Source: Candidatus Rifleibacteriota bacterium (GTDB lineage: Bacteria > Muiribacteriota > Ozemobacteria > Ozemobacterales > Ozemobacteraceae). From it: a stretch of DNA of 59,602 bases. The notes beneath the pieces were generated by a model. It had not been told where the DNA came from, did no database searches, and saw only the letters and a list, made by a program, of their open reading frames with translations. Position 1 is the stretch's first letter; each line of letters starts with the position of its first letter. Shown in pieces: positions 18,587-26,355 of the stretch. The translations under genes and the position numbers were made by a program. The DNA lies in the NCBI GenBank assembly GCA_905236675.1, contig CAJOND010000016.1, forward strand, positions 1 through 59,602. The letters run 5' to 3'.

Positions 18587-19647
18587 TAGTCATCTTCCTC
18601 ATAATAACCTTCTGGAGTAGTTATTTTTGTTAATACTGAGCCATTCATTCCAAGTAATAAGGTAACATTACCTTGACTTCCAACAACATCAGGAAAGACA
18701 ATAAGATTACCTGATTTAGATATGATTTTTTTAATTGTATTGCTTTTCATTTCGGTGGCAATTTCTGTAGGATTACTTTCATAAGCTTGAAGAAGTTGAG
18801 TAAATTGTCCTGCATTAGCATTAGCATCAGCTATAACCGTTTCTTTATAGGCCATGGCTTCATTTACGCTTTTTTGGGAGACACTCTGAGCTTCTGTAAT
18901 TTTTACTTCTTGACGACTCTTAGCTTTATTAATATATTGATGTTGGTCAACAAATGCTGATTGAACATCTTCAAAATCAGGCTTTAAAAATTTAGGAATA
19001 GTTAATTCGGTAATATCTAATGATTGTATTTTTAAGCCTGAATTAATAGAGTCAAGTTTTGCCTGAACATTTTCTAGAACTTGATGCGAAAGTTCTTGCT
19101 TGTCTTTAGTAAGTATGCCATCTATCGAAAATTTACTAGATACACATGTCATTTCTGCAATTATTAAATCATTAATAATTTTATGAGGAGAAACGGCATA
19201 ATTAAATACGTATTTTATTGGTTCTGAAATTTGGAATTTAACAGATAAAGATGTTTGGTATATGTTTTCATCGCCACTAATACAATATCCTTCAAGCGTT
19301 GGATCAATAGTAGAGATATTTCCTGATTCATCTTTAATTATATTTTTAGGAGCTAATTCTGTTATGTTTACCTGTAATATTTTTTGATTTGGAATTTTAA
19401 TGACTTGGTCAAATGGTTTAGGAAATGTGATTAGCCAGCCAGGTTTGTGGATTTGTTCAGCTGGAGTTTCTCCGACAAGTTTACCCATTCTTAGAACTAC
19501 AGCAATTTCATCTGGTCTTACTAAGGTTAAGCCTGAAAAAAAGTAAGCAAAACAAACAAGAACCATTACTACTTTTAAAAAAGTCATAAAATCATTAACT
19601 GTGACTAGTAATGGGGAAGTTTTGTTTTTTAATACTTTACTTTTCAT
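18586..19647 (-). CDS. SPFH/band-7 protein, HflK-like (third of three)
   Basis: I take the ATG at 19647, with GGG about 8 nt upstream and an 11-base overlap with the preceding gene, giving 353 aa; an ATG at 19671 would add 8 residues. One membrane helix (about residues 23-42) is followed by SGLTLVRPDEIAVVLRMGKL and PGWLITFPKPFDQVIKI, the start of an SPFH domain. A charged helical region (KSRQEVKITEAQSVSQKSVN) and a short acidic tail complete it. HflK/HflC proteins form large cage-like rings in the inner membrane and modulate FtsH; whether this set does so is unknown. It is translationally coupled at both ends. Confidence 0.8.
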   Translation of the reverse strand: MKSKVLKNKTSPLLVTVNDFMTFLKVVMVLVCFAYFFSGLTLVRPDEIAVVLRMGKLVGETPAEQIHKPGWLITFPKPFDQVIKIPNQKILQVNITELAPKNIIKDESGNISTIDPTLEGYCISGDENIYQTSLSVKFQISEPIKYVFNYAVSPHKIINDLIIAEMTCVSSKFSIDGILTKDKQELSHQVLENVQAKLDSINSGLKIQSLDITELTIPKFLKPDFEDVQSAFVDQHQYINKAKSRQEVKITEAQSVSQKSVNEAMAYKETVIADANANAGQFTQLLQAYESNPTEIATEMKSNTIKKIISKSGNLIVFPDVVGSQGNVTLLLGMNGSVLTKITTPEGYYEEDD

Positions 19648-20539
19648 CTTTATTCCCATAAATGGCATCAAATGGAGATTGATCGGTTCTAAGAATAAAT
19701 ACTGAGTTCTTATCAGACATTTCTTCTATTGCTTCTAGACTTTTTTTGAATTTAAAAAATTCTTTGCCCTTTTTGTGAGCATTAGCATAGATTTCAGCAG
19801 CTTCTTTATCTGCTTCACCTTTTATTTCAGCAGATTTTTTCTTAGCTTCAGCATTAATTTTTGTAACTTCAAGTTCAGTGTCCGATATTATTATTGCAGC
19901 TTGCATTCTGCCTTCAGCTCTATATTTTGAAGCATATTGATCTCTTTCAGCTCTCATTTGTTTATATATAGCTTCAATATTTTGTTCTGGATAAGCAAGC
20001 CTCTTTATTCCTAAGGTTTCTATTTCGATTCCATACTCGTTTTTAATATTTTGTCTTACTGCTTCTAGAATTTTATTTTCTATTTCTTTTATTTTAAGCG
20101 AACTAGGATCTGTAGATACAAGGTTGCTTAAATCATACTCTCCTAAAACATTGTTTTGCGAACTATAAACTATACTTTGCAGTCTTTGTTCCGCTGCTAG
20201 AACATTAGATGAGCCTATTGACTGAAGAAATTTTAATGGATCACAGATTTTGAATATTAAATATGGTTCCAATATTATTGTTTTTTTGTCCTTGGTAAGA
20301 ACTTGTGTGAACTTTTCGTTACCTATGCTAAGCATTTTTTTTCTACAGTCAAAAATATAATAATCATCTATAGGCCAAGGCCATTTAAGATGTGGACCTG
20401 AATCTAAAGCATTGACATCTGGTTTTCCAAAATGTGTAATGATAGCTTTACTGCCTTCTGGAACAGGCACAACAATTGTTTGATATAAAATTAATCCTAA
20501 TAGTAAGAAAGCAAGCATTATTCTTAACAAGTAATGCAT
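19637..20539 (-). CDS. SPFH/band-7 protein, HflC-like (second of three)
   Basis: A 300-aa protein with an N-terminal membrane helix (about 4-24), then VPVPEGSKAIITHFGKP and GPHLKWPWPIDDYYIFDCR, characteristic of HflC. ALGIKRLAYPE-type HflC wording appears as TLGIKRLAYPE, followed by MRAERDQYASKYRAEG and a long Ala/Lys/Glu-rich coiled coil (about 205-255). AGGTGG stands before the ATG and the gene starts 11 bases after the previous stop. Of the three SPFH proteins it is closest to classical HflC. Confidence 0.85.
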   Translation of the reverse strand: MHYLLRIMLAFLLLGLILYQTIVVPVPEGSKAIITHFGKPDVNALDSGPHLKWPWPIDDYYIFDCRKKMLSIGNEKFTQVLTKDKKTIILEPYLIFKICDPLKFLQSIGSSNVLAAEQRLQSIVYSSQNNVLGEYDLSNLVSTDPSSLKIKEIENKILEAVRQNIKNEYGIEIETLGIKRLAYPEQNIEAIYKQMRAERDQYASKYRAEGRMQAAIIISDTELEVTKINAEAKKKSAEIKGEADKEAAEIYANAHKKGKEFFKFKKSLEAIEEMSDKNSVFILRTDQSPFDAIYGNKDEK

Positions 20540-20550
20540 TTAGTCCACCT

Positions 20551-22236
20551 TCAATTCTGTAAATTTAATATTATGCGATCTCTTTTTCGCATAAAAGTTT
20601 TATCTATAACATAAAGATTTTTTGATTTTGCCATTTTCTTTATACTATCTAACCTTAAACGAAATTCTTCAAGACTTGGCTCTGTATTATACCCAAGTAT
20701 TTGTCTTTGGAAAGAAATAGCTTCTCCAAGTGCATTAGCAACTGTTGTTTCTGCATAACCTTTTGCCTTGTTGACTTCGTCTTTTGCAAAAGCTGTTTTC
20801 ATAGAGATTTCTTTTATTGATTCCGATTTTGCTTTTAGAATCATGGTTTGTTTATCTCTTTGAGAACTAATTACATCTTCATACGCATCGGCTACTTCTA
20901 GCGGTGGATGTATTGCTAAGAAAACTATATCTACAATGTTAATTCCTAAATCGTTGTTATCCAAATCTTCTTGAATTTTCTTTTTCAAATCGGCAATAAG
21001 TATATTCCTGTTTTGACTCATTATTTGGTCAAAAGTTTTAGAAATAGTATTTGCAGTTAGATATTTATAAGCTAAATTTTCTATATAAGCTTCTGGATTT
21101 TGAACTTTTGTAACGTATTTGTATAAATCTTTAACATTGAAAAAGACCTGACAATCAACGGCAATTATTTCTACTCCGTTTCCGACTAATAAATAGAAAT
21201 TTTTTGAGGCATGAGATTTTGTCCATATTATATGTTTCATGTCAGGATCTGGTTCGAACCCTATATTAATAGTTTTTATTTGTTTAGGTGTGTATAATTC
21301 CATCTTCTCAAAAGGCCAGGGATATTTAAAATGTAATCCCGGTTTGTAAGATTGGGTGCCGGATAATCTTCCAAATCTATAAAATACAGCTTCTTTTTCT
21401 GGAGGAACTATAACAACAGATGATATTATCCAGAATATCAATAAAGCGAGTATTGATACAGGCTTAATTTGAGCAGAAATATAATCTGCTATTTCTGATT
21501 TAGATAAATCAACGCCTGAAATAACTTCTATTGTTTTAATTATACTACCTTTTAAAGTCGGGCTAGCAGCAATAATACTAATGAAAAAAGGAGTTTCTAG
21601 CTTTTTTACTTCTCCTTTAAATAAAGAAACCAGAATACGAATGATATCTAGAATTCTTTCACTAAGCAGACATAATATGTAAAATAACAGAAGAAGTATA
21701 GAATAATCATAGTAAACATAAAGATATTGTTCTCTAAGATCTTCACTGAAACCGAATGAATCTACCACTATAAAATATAAACAAAAAATAAACTGATAAA
21801 TAGACAAATATTGAAGCATCTTATAGGGTTGAGCTTCAGGTGATATAGTTTTGTTTGTTTCATCTTTCTGGTAATATCTGGCCATGAATAGTGCGTAAAA
21901 GAATAAAAACAGATTTGCACCGACACAGAATGCTTTTGAATTGAAAGAATCATCTACACTTAACCCGTGTCCTCCTGCTAGACAGATAAGTTCAGATAAA
22001 ATAGCTAACCAAACAAAAAATAAAACAATACAACTAATTATTACTTTTATTTCATTTGGTTTTTTTTCAGATACTGATGATTTGTCCGATGATTGCGGTG
22101 TTTCTATACATTTATTAAATAAATCACTGAAGAAAATAATCGTTAAATAAAGAGTTATTGGGATTAATTTGTCTAATCCCATAAGGATACAAGTTATTAA
22201 TATTATAATTAATGTTAAATTAGAACTTATTTTCAT
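20551..22236 (-). CDS. SPFH protein, HflK-like with multi-pass N-terminal domain (first of three)
   Basis: A 561-aa protein. About 270 N-terminal residues hold roughly six hydrophobic segments, an extension absent from classical HflK. The SPFH domain then begins with IVPPEKEAVFYRFGRL and PGLHFKYPWPFEKMELY and continues to a helical region (VISSQRDKQTMILKAKSESI) and GYAETTVANALGEAISFQRQ. The C-terminal part ends in NLYVIDKTFMRKRDRI, like HflK tails. It opens the operon, with an extended -10 box 20 nt before the ATG. The extra membrane domain suggests anchoring or a partner not shared with FtsH-bound HflK. Confidence 0.8.
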   Translation of the reverse strand: MKISSNLTLIIILITCILMGLDKLIPITLYLTIIFFSDLFNKCIETPQSSDKSSVSEKKPNEIKVIISCIVLFFVWLAILSELICLAGGHGLSVDDSFNSKAFCVGANLFLFFYALFMARYYQKDETNKTISPEAQPYKMLQYLSIYQFIFCLYFIVVDSFGFSEDLREQYLYVYYDYSILLLLFYILCLLSERILDIIRILVSLFKGEVKKLETPFFISIIAASPTLKGSIIKTIEVISGVDLSKSEIADYISAQIKPVSILALLIFWIISSVVIVPPEKEAVFYRFGRLSGTQSYKPGLHFKYPWPFEKMELYTPKQIKTINIGFEPDPDMKHIIWTKSHASKNFYLLVGNGVEIIAVDCQVFFNVKDLYKYVTKVQNPEAYIENLAYKYLTANTISKTFDQIMSQNRNILIADLKKKIQEDLDNNDLGINIVDIVFLAIHPPLEVADAYEDVISSQRDKQTMILKAKSESIKEISMKTAFAKDEVNKAKGYAETTVANALGEAISFQRQILGYNTEPSLEEFRLRLDSIKKMAKSKNLYVIDKTFMRKRDRIILNLQN

Positions 22237-22255
22237 AATCTTTACTTAATCAGTG

Positions 22256-22264
22256 ATTATAACA
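22256..22264 (-). promoter_or_regulatory. Extended -10 promoter for the SPFH/metal ATPase operon
   Basis: On the minus strand TGTTATAAT (22264 to 22256) gives an extended -10 box. No good -35 is seen 17 bases upstream, as is common for extended -10 promoters. The expected start is near 22249, only about 13 nt before the ATG. Confidence 0.55.
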
Positions 22265-22270
22265 CAGAAA

Positions 22271-22315
22271 TTAAAAACTTTGTAATTATTAATAAGTTAA
22301 TTACTAAGTTTTTAA
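22271..22315. repeat. AT-rich 18-bp inverted repeat upstream of the SPFH operon
   Basis: Bases 22271-22288 and 22298-22315 are inverted copies with one mismatch around a 9-nt loop (core AAAAACTT...AAGTTTTT). It lies between the end of the methyltransferase gene and the SPFH promoter, both on the minus strand. It could end the methyltransferase transcript or be an operator just upstream of the promoter. AT-only stems make weak terminators, so the role is open. Confidence 0.6.
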
Positions 22316-22328
22316 TTCTGATGACTCT

Positions 22329-23180
22329 TTATTTTATAACAGTAAAAATAGCTTGTTTTGTATTATAAGTAAGACTAAGGCTATGATCTTTGTTTTTTTG
22401 TATTATTTTTTTTAAGTAATTAATAAAACGTTCTTTCGTGGTATCTGTAACATCTTTTATACCACTTTTTCTAAATAAAACTTCACAAGCTTCATCGAAA
22501 TTTTCAAATGTCCATTTGAATGGTCTTTGTATTATTTGCAAAGAAGGCAGCATTCCATGGTCAACCATGGCATAATAAATCATAGCTATACGTAATCTTT
22601 CCATGGGAATATCATATTCGCCTAAAATACGTCTCATTTCATCGTCTAAATGGGAATCAGCATGAGGAATTAAGAGTATAATTCTTTTTCTTGAAAGTTT
22701 ATAAAATTTTTCAAGACATTCACCAAGATGAGCTTTATGGTCTGAATCCGTAGCTACTACACCTAATCCACTCAGACATAAAACTGTGTCAAATTGAATC
22801 TGAAAATTACTATCTAGCCATCTGCTCTTAACGCACTCTATTTCAGGAGCATTCTCTTTTTCTGCTTGGAGTTTAAGCTGATTTAACATTTCACTAGAAA
22901 AGTCTGTTCCTACAACTTTACAACCGCGTAAAGCAAGAGGTATCGCATATGTGCCGGGACCACAAGCCACATCTAGCACTGTTTCACCTTTTTCCCATTT
23001 AAATAGATTTAAAAATTCTTCTGCTCTAGCGCGGCCTTCTGGGGAATGGGAAGATTTCGCAAACCTTTCGGCCGCAGAATCCCAATATTCTGGCGTTTCT
23101 TTTGTGGAATCATCACCATAATTTAATGCTAATCTATGTTTGTAAAAATCTCTTAATTCTTCAAAATCTTTTGAACGCAT
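22329..23180 (-). CDS. Class I SAM-dependent methyltransferase
   Basis: A 283-aa soluble protein. VLDVACGPGTYAIPLALRG is motif I of the Rossmann methyltransferase fold and binds S-adenosylmethionine; VVGTDFSSEML is the following acidic motif II. The first 50 residues include EYWDSAAERFAKS, a common opening of small-molecule methyltransferases. CLSGLGVVATDSD occupies the motif IV place. AGGAT precedes the ATG by 6 nt. It stands alone between the SPFH operon and the divergent adenosine deaminase gene, so context does not tell the substrate. Confidence 0.8.
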   Translation of the reverse strand: MRSKDFEELRDFYKHRLALNYGDDSTKETPEYWDSAAERFAKSSHSPEGRARAEEFLNLFKWEKGETVLDVACGPGTYAIPLALRGCKVVGTDFSSEMLNQLKLQAEKENAPEIECVKSRWLDSNFQIQFDTVLCLSGLGVVATDSDHKAHLGECLEKFYKLSRKRIILLIPHADSHLDDEMRRILGEYDIPMERLRIAMIYYAMVDHGMLPSLQIIQRPFKWTFENFDEACEVLFRKSGIKDVTDTTKERFINYLKKIIQKNKDHSLSLTYNTKQAIFTVIK

Positions 23181-23521
23181 GTAATATCCTGATTATTTTA
23201 GATTTAAATCCATAAATGGAGATTAAAGACCTAAACTTTAGATTATAAGATATGGTTTTTATAAGCTTGCGTTTCTTTTGTTTTTATTGATATTAGAATG
23301 ATTATTAAGTTACAAATTTTTCAAAAAACTTTACTTCCAAACTTTCTATAAAACAATAATTACAAAAAAACGACTACAATAAAAACTTCCTATAATCTTG
23401 CATCTTACGTCTTAAATCCTTAATACTTTAAATTACTTTGAAAAAAATTTCAATTAATAGTTGCTCATTCTTATATTCATAGAGTAAATTTATAAGCAAC
23501 ACAAGAAAAGGAAAGAAAAAA
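23181..23521. other. Divergent intergenic region, 341 bp
   Basis: Separates the methyltransferase and adenosine deaminase genes. It is strongly AT-rich. TATAAT at 23391-23396 has no matching -35. A possible promoter for the deaminase gene is TTGCTC (23461-23466) with TAAATT (23485-23490), spacing 18. AAAAGGAAAG at about 23507-23516 is its ribosome binding site. Bases 23400-23430 read, on the minus strand, as AAGGATTTAAGACGTAAGA, resembling the purine-rich repeats described elsewhere. No RNA gene is seen. Confidence 0.4.
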
Positions 23522-24754
23522 ATGTCAAAAATTACTAGAGAATTTATTGAAAGAATCCCCAAAACAGACCTTCATTTACACTTAGACGGTTCTCTCCGTC
23601 TTTCTACATTGATTGAATTAGCTAAACAGGAAAAAATAGAGCTTCCTTCCTATACAGAAGAAGGTCTTAAAGAATTAGTTTTTAAAGAAAAATACAAAGA
23701 TCTACCAGATTATTTACAAGGTTTTGGACTTACTTGTTCTGTGTTGAAGAACTCAGAAAACCTTGAAAGAGTAGCTTATGAACTGGCCATGGATAATATT
23801 GCTGAAAATGTTATCTATATTGAAGCTAGATTTGCTCCACAACAGCATTTTGTTAATGGAAAGTTTAGCGTCCAAGATTCAGTAAGAGCTGTTAATAAAG
23901 GTTTAAAACGAGCACAAGATGAACGTAATAATTCAGAAGAAGTTAAAAGCGGAAAAGAACTTCCTTTCCATTATGGGATCATCAACTGTGCTATGCGTTT
24001 CTGCAACAGATTTTTCTCTGATTACTATGCTAATCTTTTTGACTCATTAGAAGCTACTCCAGCAAGACGTGTTGTTGGTATTGCTTCTCAGGAATTAGCT
24101 CGTATCACTGTTAAACTAGCTCATGACGAAGGTTTGCCTGTAGTTGGCTTCGACCTTGCTGGTGCTGAAGCAGGCTGGCCTGCTATAGATCATAAAAAAG
24201 CTTATGACATTGCACATTATAATTTTATAAAGAAAACAGTTCATGCTGGTGAAGCTTTTGGTGCAGAATCTATTTTCCAGGCTATTACTGAATGTCACGC
24301 TGATAGAATAGGTCATGGCACTCATTTATTTAATGTCGATAAGATTACAGATGAAAAAATTCTTAATGGTGAACATGGTGATCCTGAGTCTTATATTAAA
24401 CGTCTTGTTGATTATATTGCCTGCCGCCGAATCACATTGGAAGTTTGTCCAACAAGTAATTTGCAGACTTTGCCTGAAATCAAGAGCATTTCTGAACACC
24501 CCCTCAAAAAAATGCTTGAAAACAAACTTTCTGTAACAATTTGTACCGACAATCGTCTTGTTTCTAGAACTACACCAACTGATGAACTTCAACGAGTTGT
24601 TGAAAATATTGATGTAGACAATAAGACTTTTAAGAATATTATAACTGCTGGTTTCAAAGGTTCTTTCTATCCTGGAACTTATTTAGAAAAACGTTCATTA
24701 GTAAGACAGGTAATGAACCGTTACGAAGCTATAGAAAAGGAATTCTTCGGTTAA
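23522..24754 (+). CDS. add: Adenosine deaminase
   Basis: Zinc enzyme of the amidohydrolase superfamily that converts adenosine (and deoxyadenosine) to inosine in purine salvage. The 410-aa protein shows the metal-binding H18-L-H20-LDGS at the start, the VVGFDLAGAE block, the metal His and catalytic Glu in HAGEAFG, RIGHGTHLF, the EVCPTSN segment and CTDNRLVS, where the metal-binding Asp is followed by Asn as in some bacterial members. AAAAGGAAAG precedes the ATG. It is somewhat longer than the roughly 340-aa E. coli enzyme through insertions near residues 140-190. A terminator follows at once, so it is monocistronic. Confidence 0.93.
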   Translation: MSKITREFIERIPKTDLHLHLDGSLRLSTLIELAKQEKIELPSYTEEGLKELVFKEKYKDLPDYLQGFGLTCSVLKNSENLERVAYELAMDNIAENVIYIEARFAPQQHFVNGKFSVQDSVRAVNKGLKRAQDERNNSEEVKSGKELPFHYGIINCAMRFCNRFFSDYYANLFDSLEATPARRVVGIASQELARITVKLAHDEGLPVVGFDLAGAEAGWPAIDHKKAYDIAHYNFIKKTVHAGEAFGAESIFQAITECHADRIGHGTHLFNVDKITDEKILNGEHGDPESYIKRLVDYIACRRITLEVCPTSNLQTLPEIKSISEHPLKKMLENKLSVTICTDNRLVSRTTPTDELQRVVENIDVDNKTFKNIITAGFKGSFYPGTYLEKRSLVRQVMNRYEAIEKEFFG

Positions 24755-24770
24755 TGTATAGGAGTATGTA

Positions 24771-24805
24771 ATCGAAAAGGCTTGGTTTATCCAAGCCTTT
24801 TCGAT
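24771..24805 (+). terminator. Terminator of the adenosine deaminase gene
   Basis: A perfect 15-bp stem (24771-24785 with 24791-24805) with loop TTTAT. The core GGCTTGG/CCAAGCC is flanked by A-run and T-run in the arms. A T-rich stretch follows at 24818-24825. Confidence 0.8.
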
Positions 24806-24824
24806 GTAAGAAGTAGTTGTTTTT

Positions 24825-24833
24825 TGTTATAAT
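24825..24833 (+). promoter_or_regulatory. Extended -10 promoter for the secreted protein gene
   Basis: TGTTATAAT is an extended -10 box; no -35 is evident, because that space is taken by the terminator. The predicted start near 24840 leaves a 5' leader of only about 13 nt, most of it the AAGGGAG ribosome binding site (24839-24845). Confidence 0.5.
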
Positions 24834-24852
24834 TTTAGAAGGGAGCCAGAAA

Positions 24853-26178
24853 ATGACTAAATTTAAATTTGTATTATTTTTATTATATTTAGTTTCTATT
24901 AACAGTATAGCAAATGCAATTTCTCCCACAGTTAAAGTAAATGGTAAGTGGGAGTCAGTAAATCCTTTCTTTATTGTTCAGGCAACTATAGATGATAAAC
25001 TGGAAAGAGTTCGTCTTCCTAAATTAACTTTTAAAAATGAAGTTGATATGGATGAATTGTATAAGAAAATATCGGAATGCATCGGACCTCAGGAAGCTGT
25101 ATTTAATATATATCATGACGGGCTAGGTGTTCCTCAGAAGAAGAATGGATTTTATTATGCTTCAGATGTTTTTTTAAAAGATTTAGATGCAACTTTTACT
25201 GGTTTTGTCAGAAAAATGGGTTATAAGTTTTCTGTTTCCAAAACCCCTGTTTATGATGATGATATAGATGTTACTACTCTAAGCGAAAAAGATGTAGACA
25301 AAATAAAAGAAGCTAAAAAGATAGAAAAAGAGGCGCAAAAAAAGAATAATCAACGAATTAATCTGCGTGTTGCTACTATAAGCGATCTTTTACCCAAAGG
25401 AGTTCTTCCTCCTCCTATTAGAAATGAGCAGGCTAAAGTGGCTGCAATTGTTGCCAATCTAAAAAAGAGACCTTATAAAACGGAAATAATACAGATGGAT
25501 CCATTAAGATGGGCTTCTGGTAATATGGGAACATTAAAAGAAAACGGTGAAATAGATATGGCTAGATGTGAAAGCCAGATAGTTGATATGATTATACGTG
25601 TTCCTGACAAAAAAGGTTGGCTGACTCCTAAAATGCTGGAAGAAATCAAACAAACACCCTGCGAATATGTTATTTCAAGATATAAAAACGGTCTTGAAGT
25701 TGTAGAGGGCACAAGATATCTTTTACATGATATTTATTTCACGAGACTTAAACTAAGTTGGGAAGAATGGCTTGAAAAACATGGTTTAAAATGTCCAGAA
25801 TATATAGAAAAACCAGAATATGCATCTGGAGTTGTTCCAATTGAAATTCATACTGTAGATGGGATATTTAAGTCTTTAGATGCTTTAAGTATTTGTCAGA
25901 TAAATTTTACAGAAAAAAGTAATCTTGTATTTCCACAGGAAATAATGAGAGTTTTTGCTCCAAAACCTCGACCTGAAAAAAATCAGATTTTTAAGTTCCT
26001 TAAAAAATATACAGAAACCTATTCTGGTAAAAAAGTAAATGTGCATATTATGGTTTGCCCTGATGGTAAATCCTACACAGAACTAGGGCAAAAACGAATT
26101 AAAAGAATGGTATTTACTGAAAATTATGATTATTTTGACGATACAGAGCAAGAGATTATAAAAAGTATTAATAAATAA
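24853..26178 (+). CDS. Secreted protein of unknown function
   Basis: ATG 24853 follows AAGGGAG by 7 nt; the longer frame open from TTG 24817 would begin upstream of the -10 box. The 441-aa product opens with a signal peptide of about 23 residues (MTKFKFVLFLLYLVS to NAIS). The mature protein is charged. It includes a Lys/Glu-rich helix around residues 140-165, a proline-rich KGVLPPPIRNE and a C-terminal region with VCPDGKSYTELGQKRIKRM. I recognise no family or catalytic motif. The gene sits alone between two terminators, upstream of the giant surface protein, and both share GTGCA-type sequences in the gap. Confidence 0.65.
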   Translation: MTKFKFVLFLLYLVSINSIANAISPTVKVNGKWESVNPFFIVQATIDDKLERVRLPKLTFKNEVDMDELYKKISECIGPQEAVFNIYHDGLGVPQKKNGFYYASDVFLKDLDATFTGFVRKMGYKFSVSKTPVYDDDIDVTTLSEKDVDKIKEAKKIEKEAQKKNNQRINLRVATISDLLPKGVLPPPIRNEQAKVAAIVANLKKRPYKTEIIQMDPLRWASGNMGTLKENGEIDMARCESQIVDMIIRVPDKKGWLTPKMLEEIKQTPCEYVISRYKNGLEVVEGTRYLLHDIYFTRLKLSWEEWLEKHGLKCPEYIEKPEYASGVVPIEIHTVDGIFKSLDALSICQINFTEKSNLVFPQEIMRVFAPKPRPEKNQIFKFLKKYTETYSGKKVNVHIMVCPDGKSYTELGQKRIKRMVFTENYDYFDDTEQEIIKSINK

Positions 26179-26186
26179 AATTTTTG

Positions 26187-26239
26187 AAAATACCTTGTGC
26201 ATAAAAAAATAAAAAAATTGTGCACAAGGTATTTTTTTT
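26187..26239 (+). terminator. Terminator of the secreted protein gene
   Basis: A perfect 15-bp stem (26187-26201 with 26221-26235) encloses a 19-nt A-rich loop and is followed by T residues to 26239. The stem core is ACCTTGTGCA/TGCACAAGGT. Confidence 0.75.
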
Positions 26240-26295
26240 ATAAAAATTTAATGTTATATTAAAAACACTGTGCATAATTTAGAAAAGTTGTGCAC
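26197..26295 (+). repeat. Two copies of a GTGCATAA ... TTGTGCAC pattern
   Basis: GTGCATAA at 26197-26204 with TTGTGCAC at 26218-26225, and again GTGCATAA at 26270-26277 with TTGTGCAC at 26288-26295. The two copies are about 70 bases apart. GTGCAC is itself palindromic. The second copy lies 60 bases before the giant gene where its promoter is expected, so a protein-binding site is possible. The first copy also forms the terminator stem, which may explain it. Confidence 0.5.
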
Positions 26296-26355
26296 ACCTT
26301 AGAGATAGTAAAAAAACTTGGAACTACAAAGGTTCCACAGGAGAAATAAATAGGT

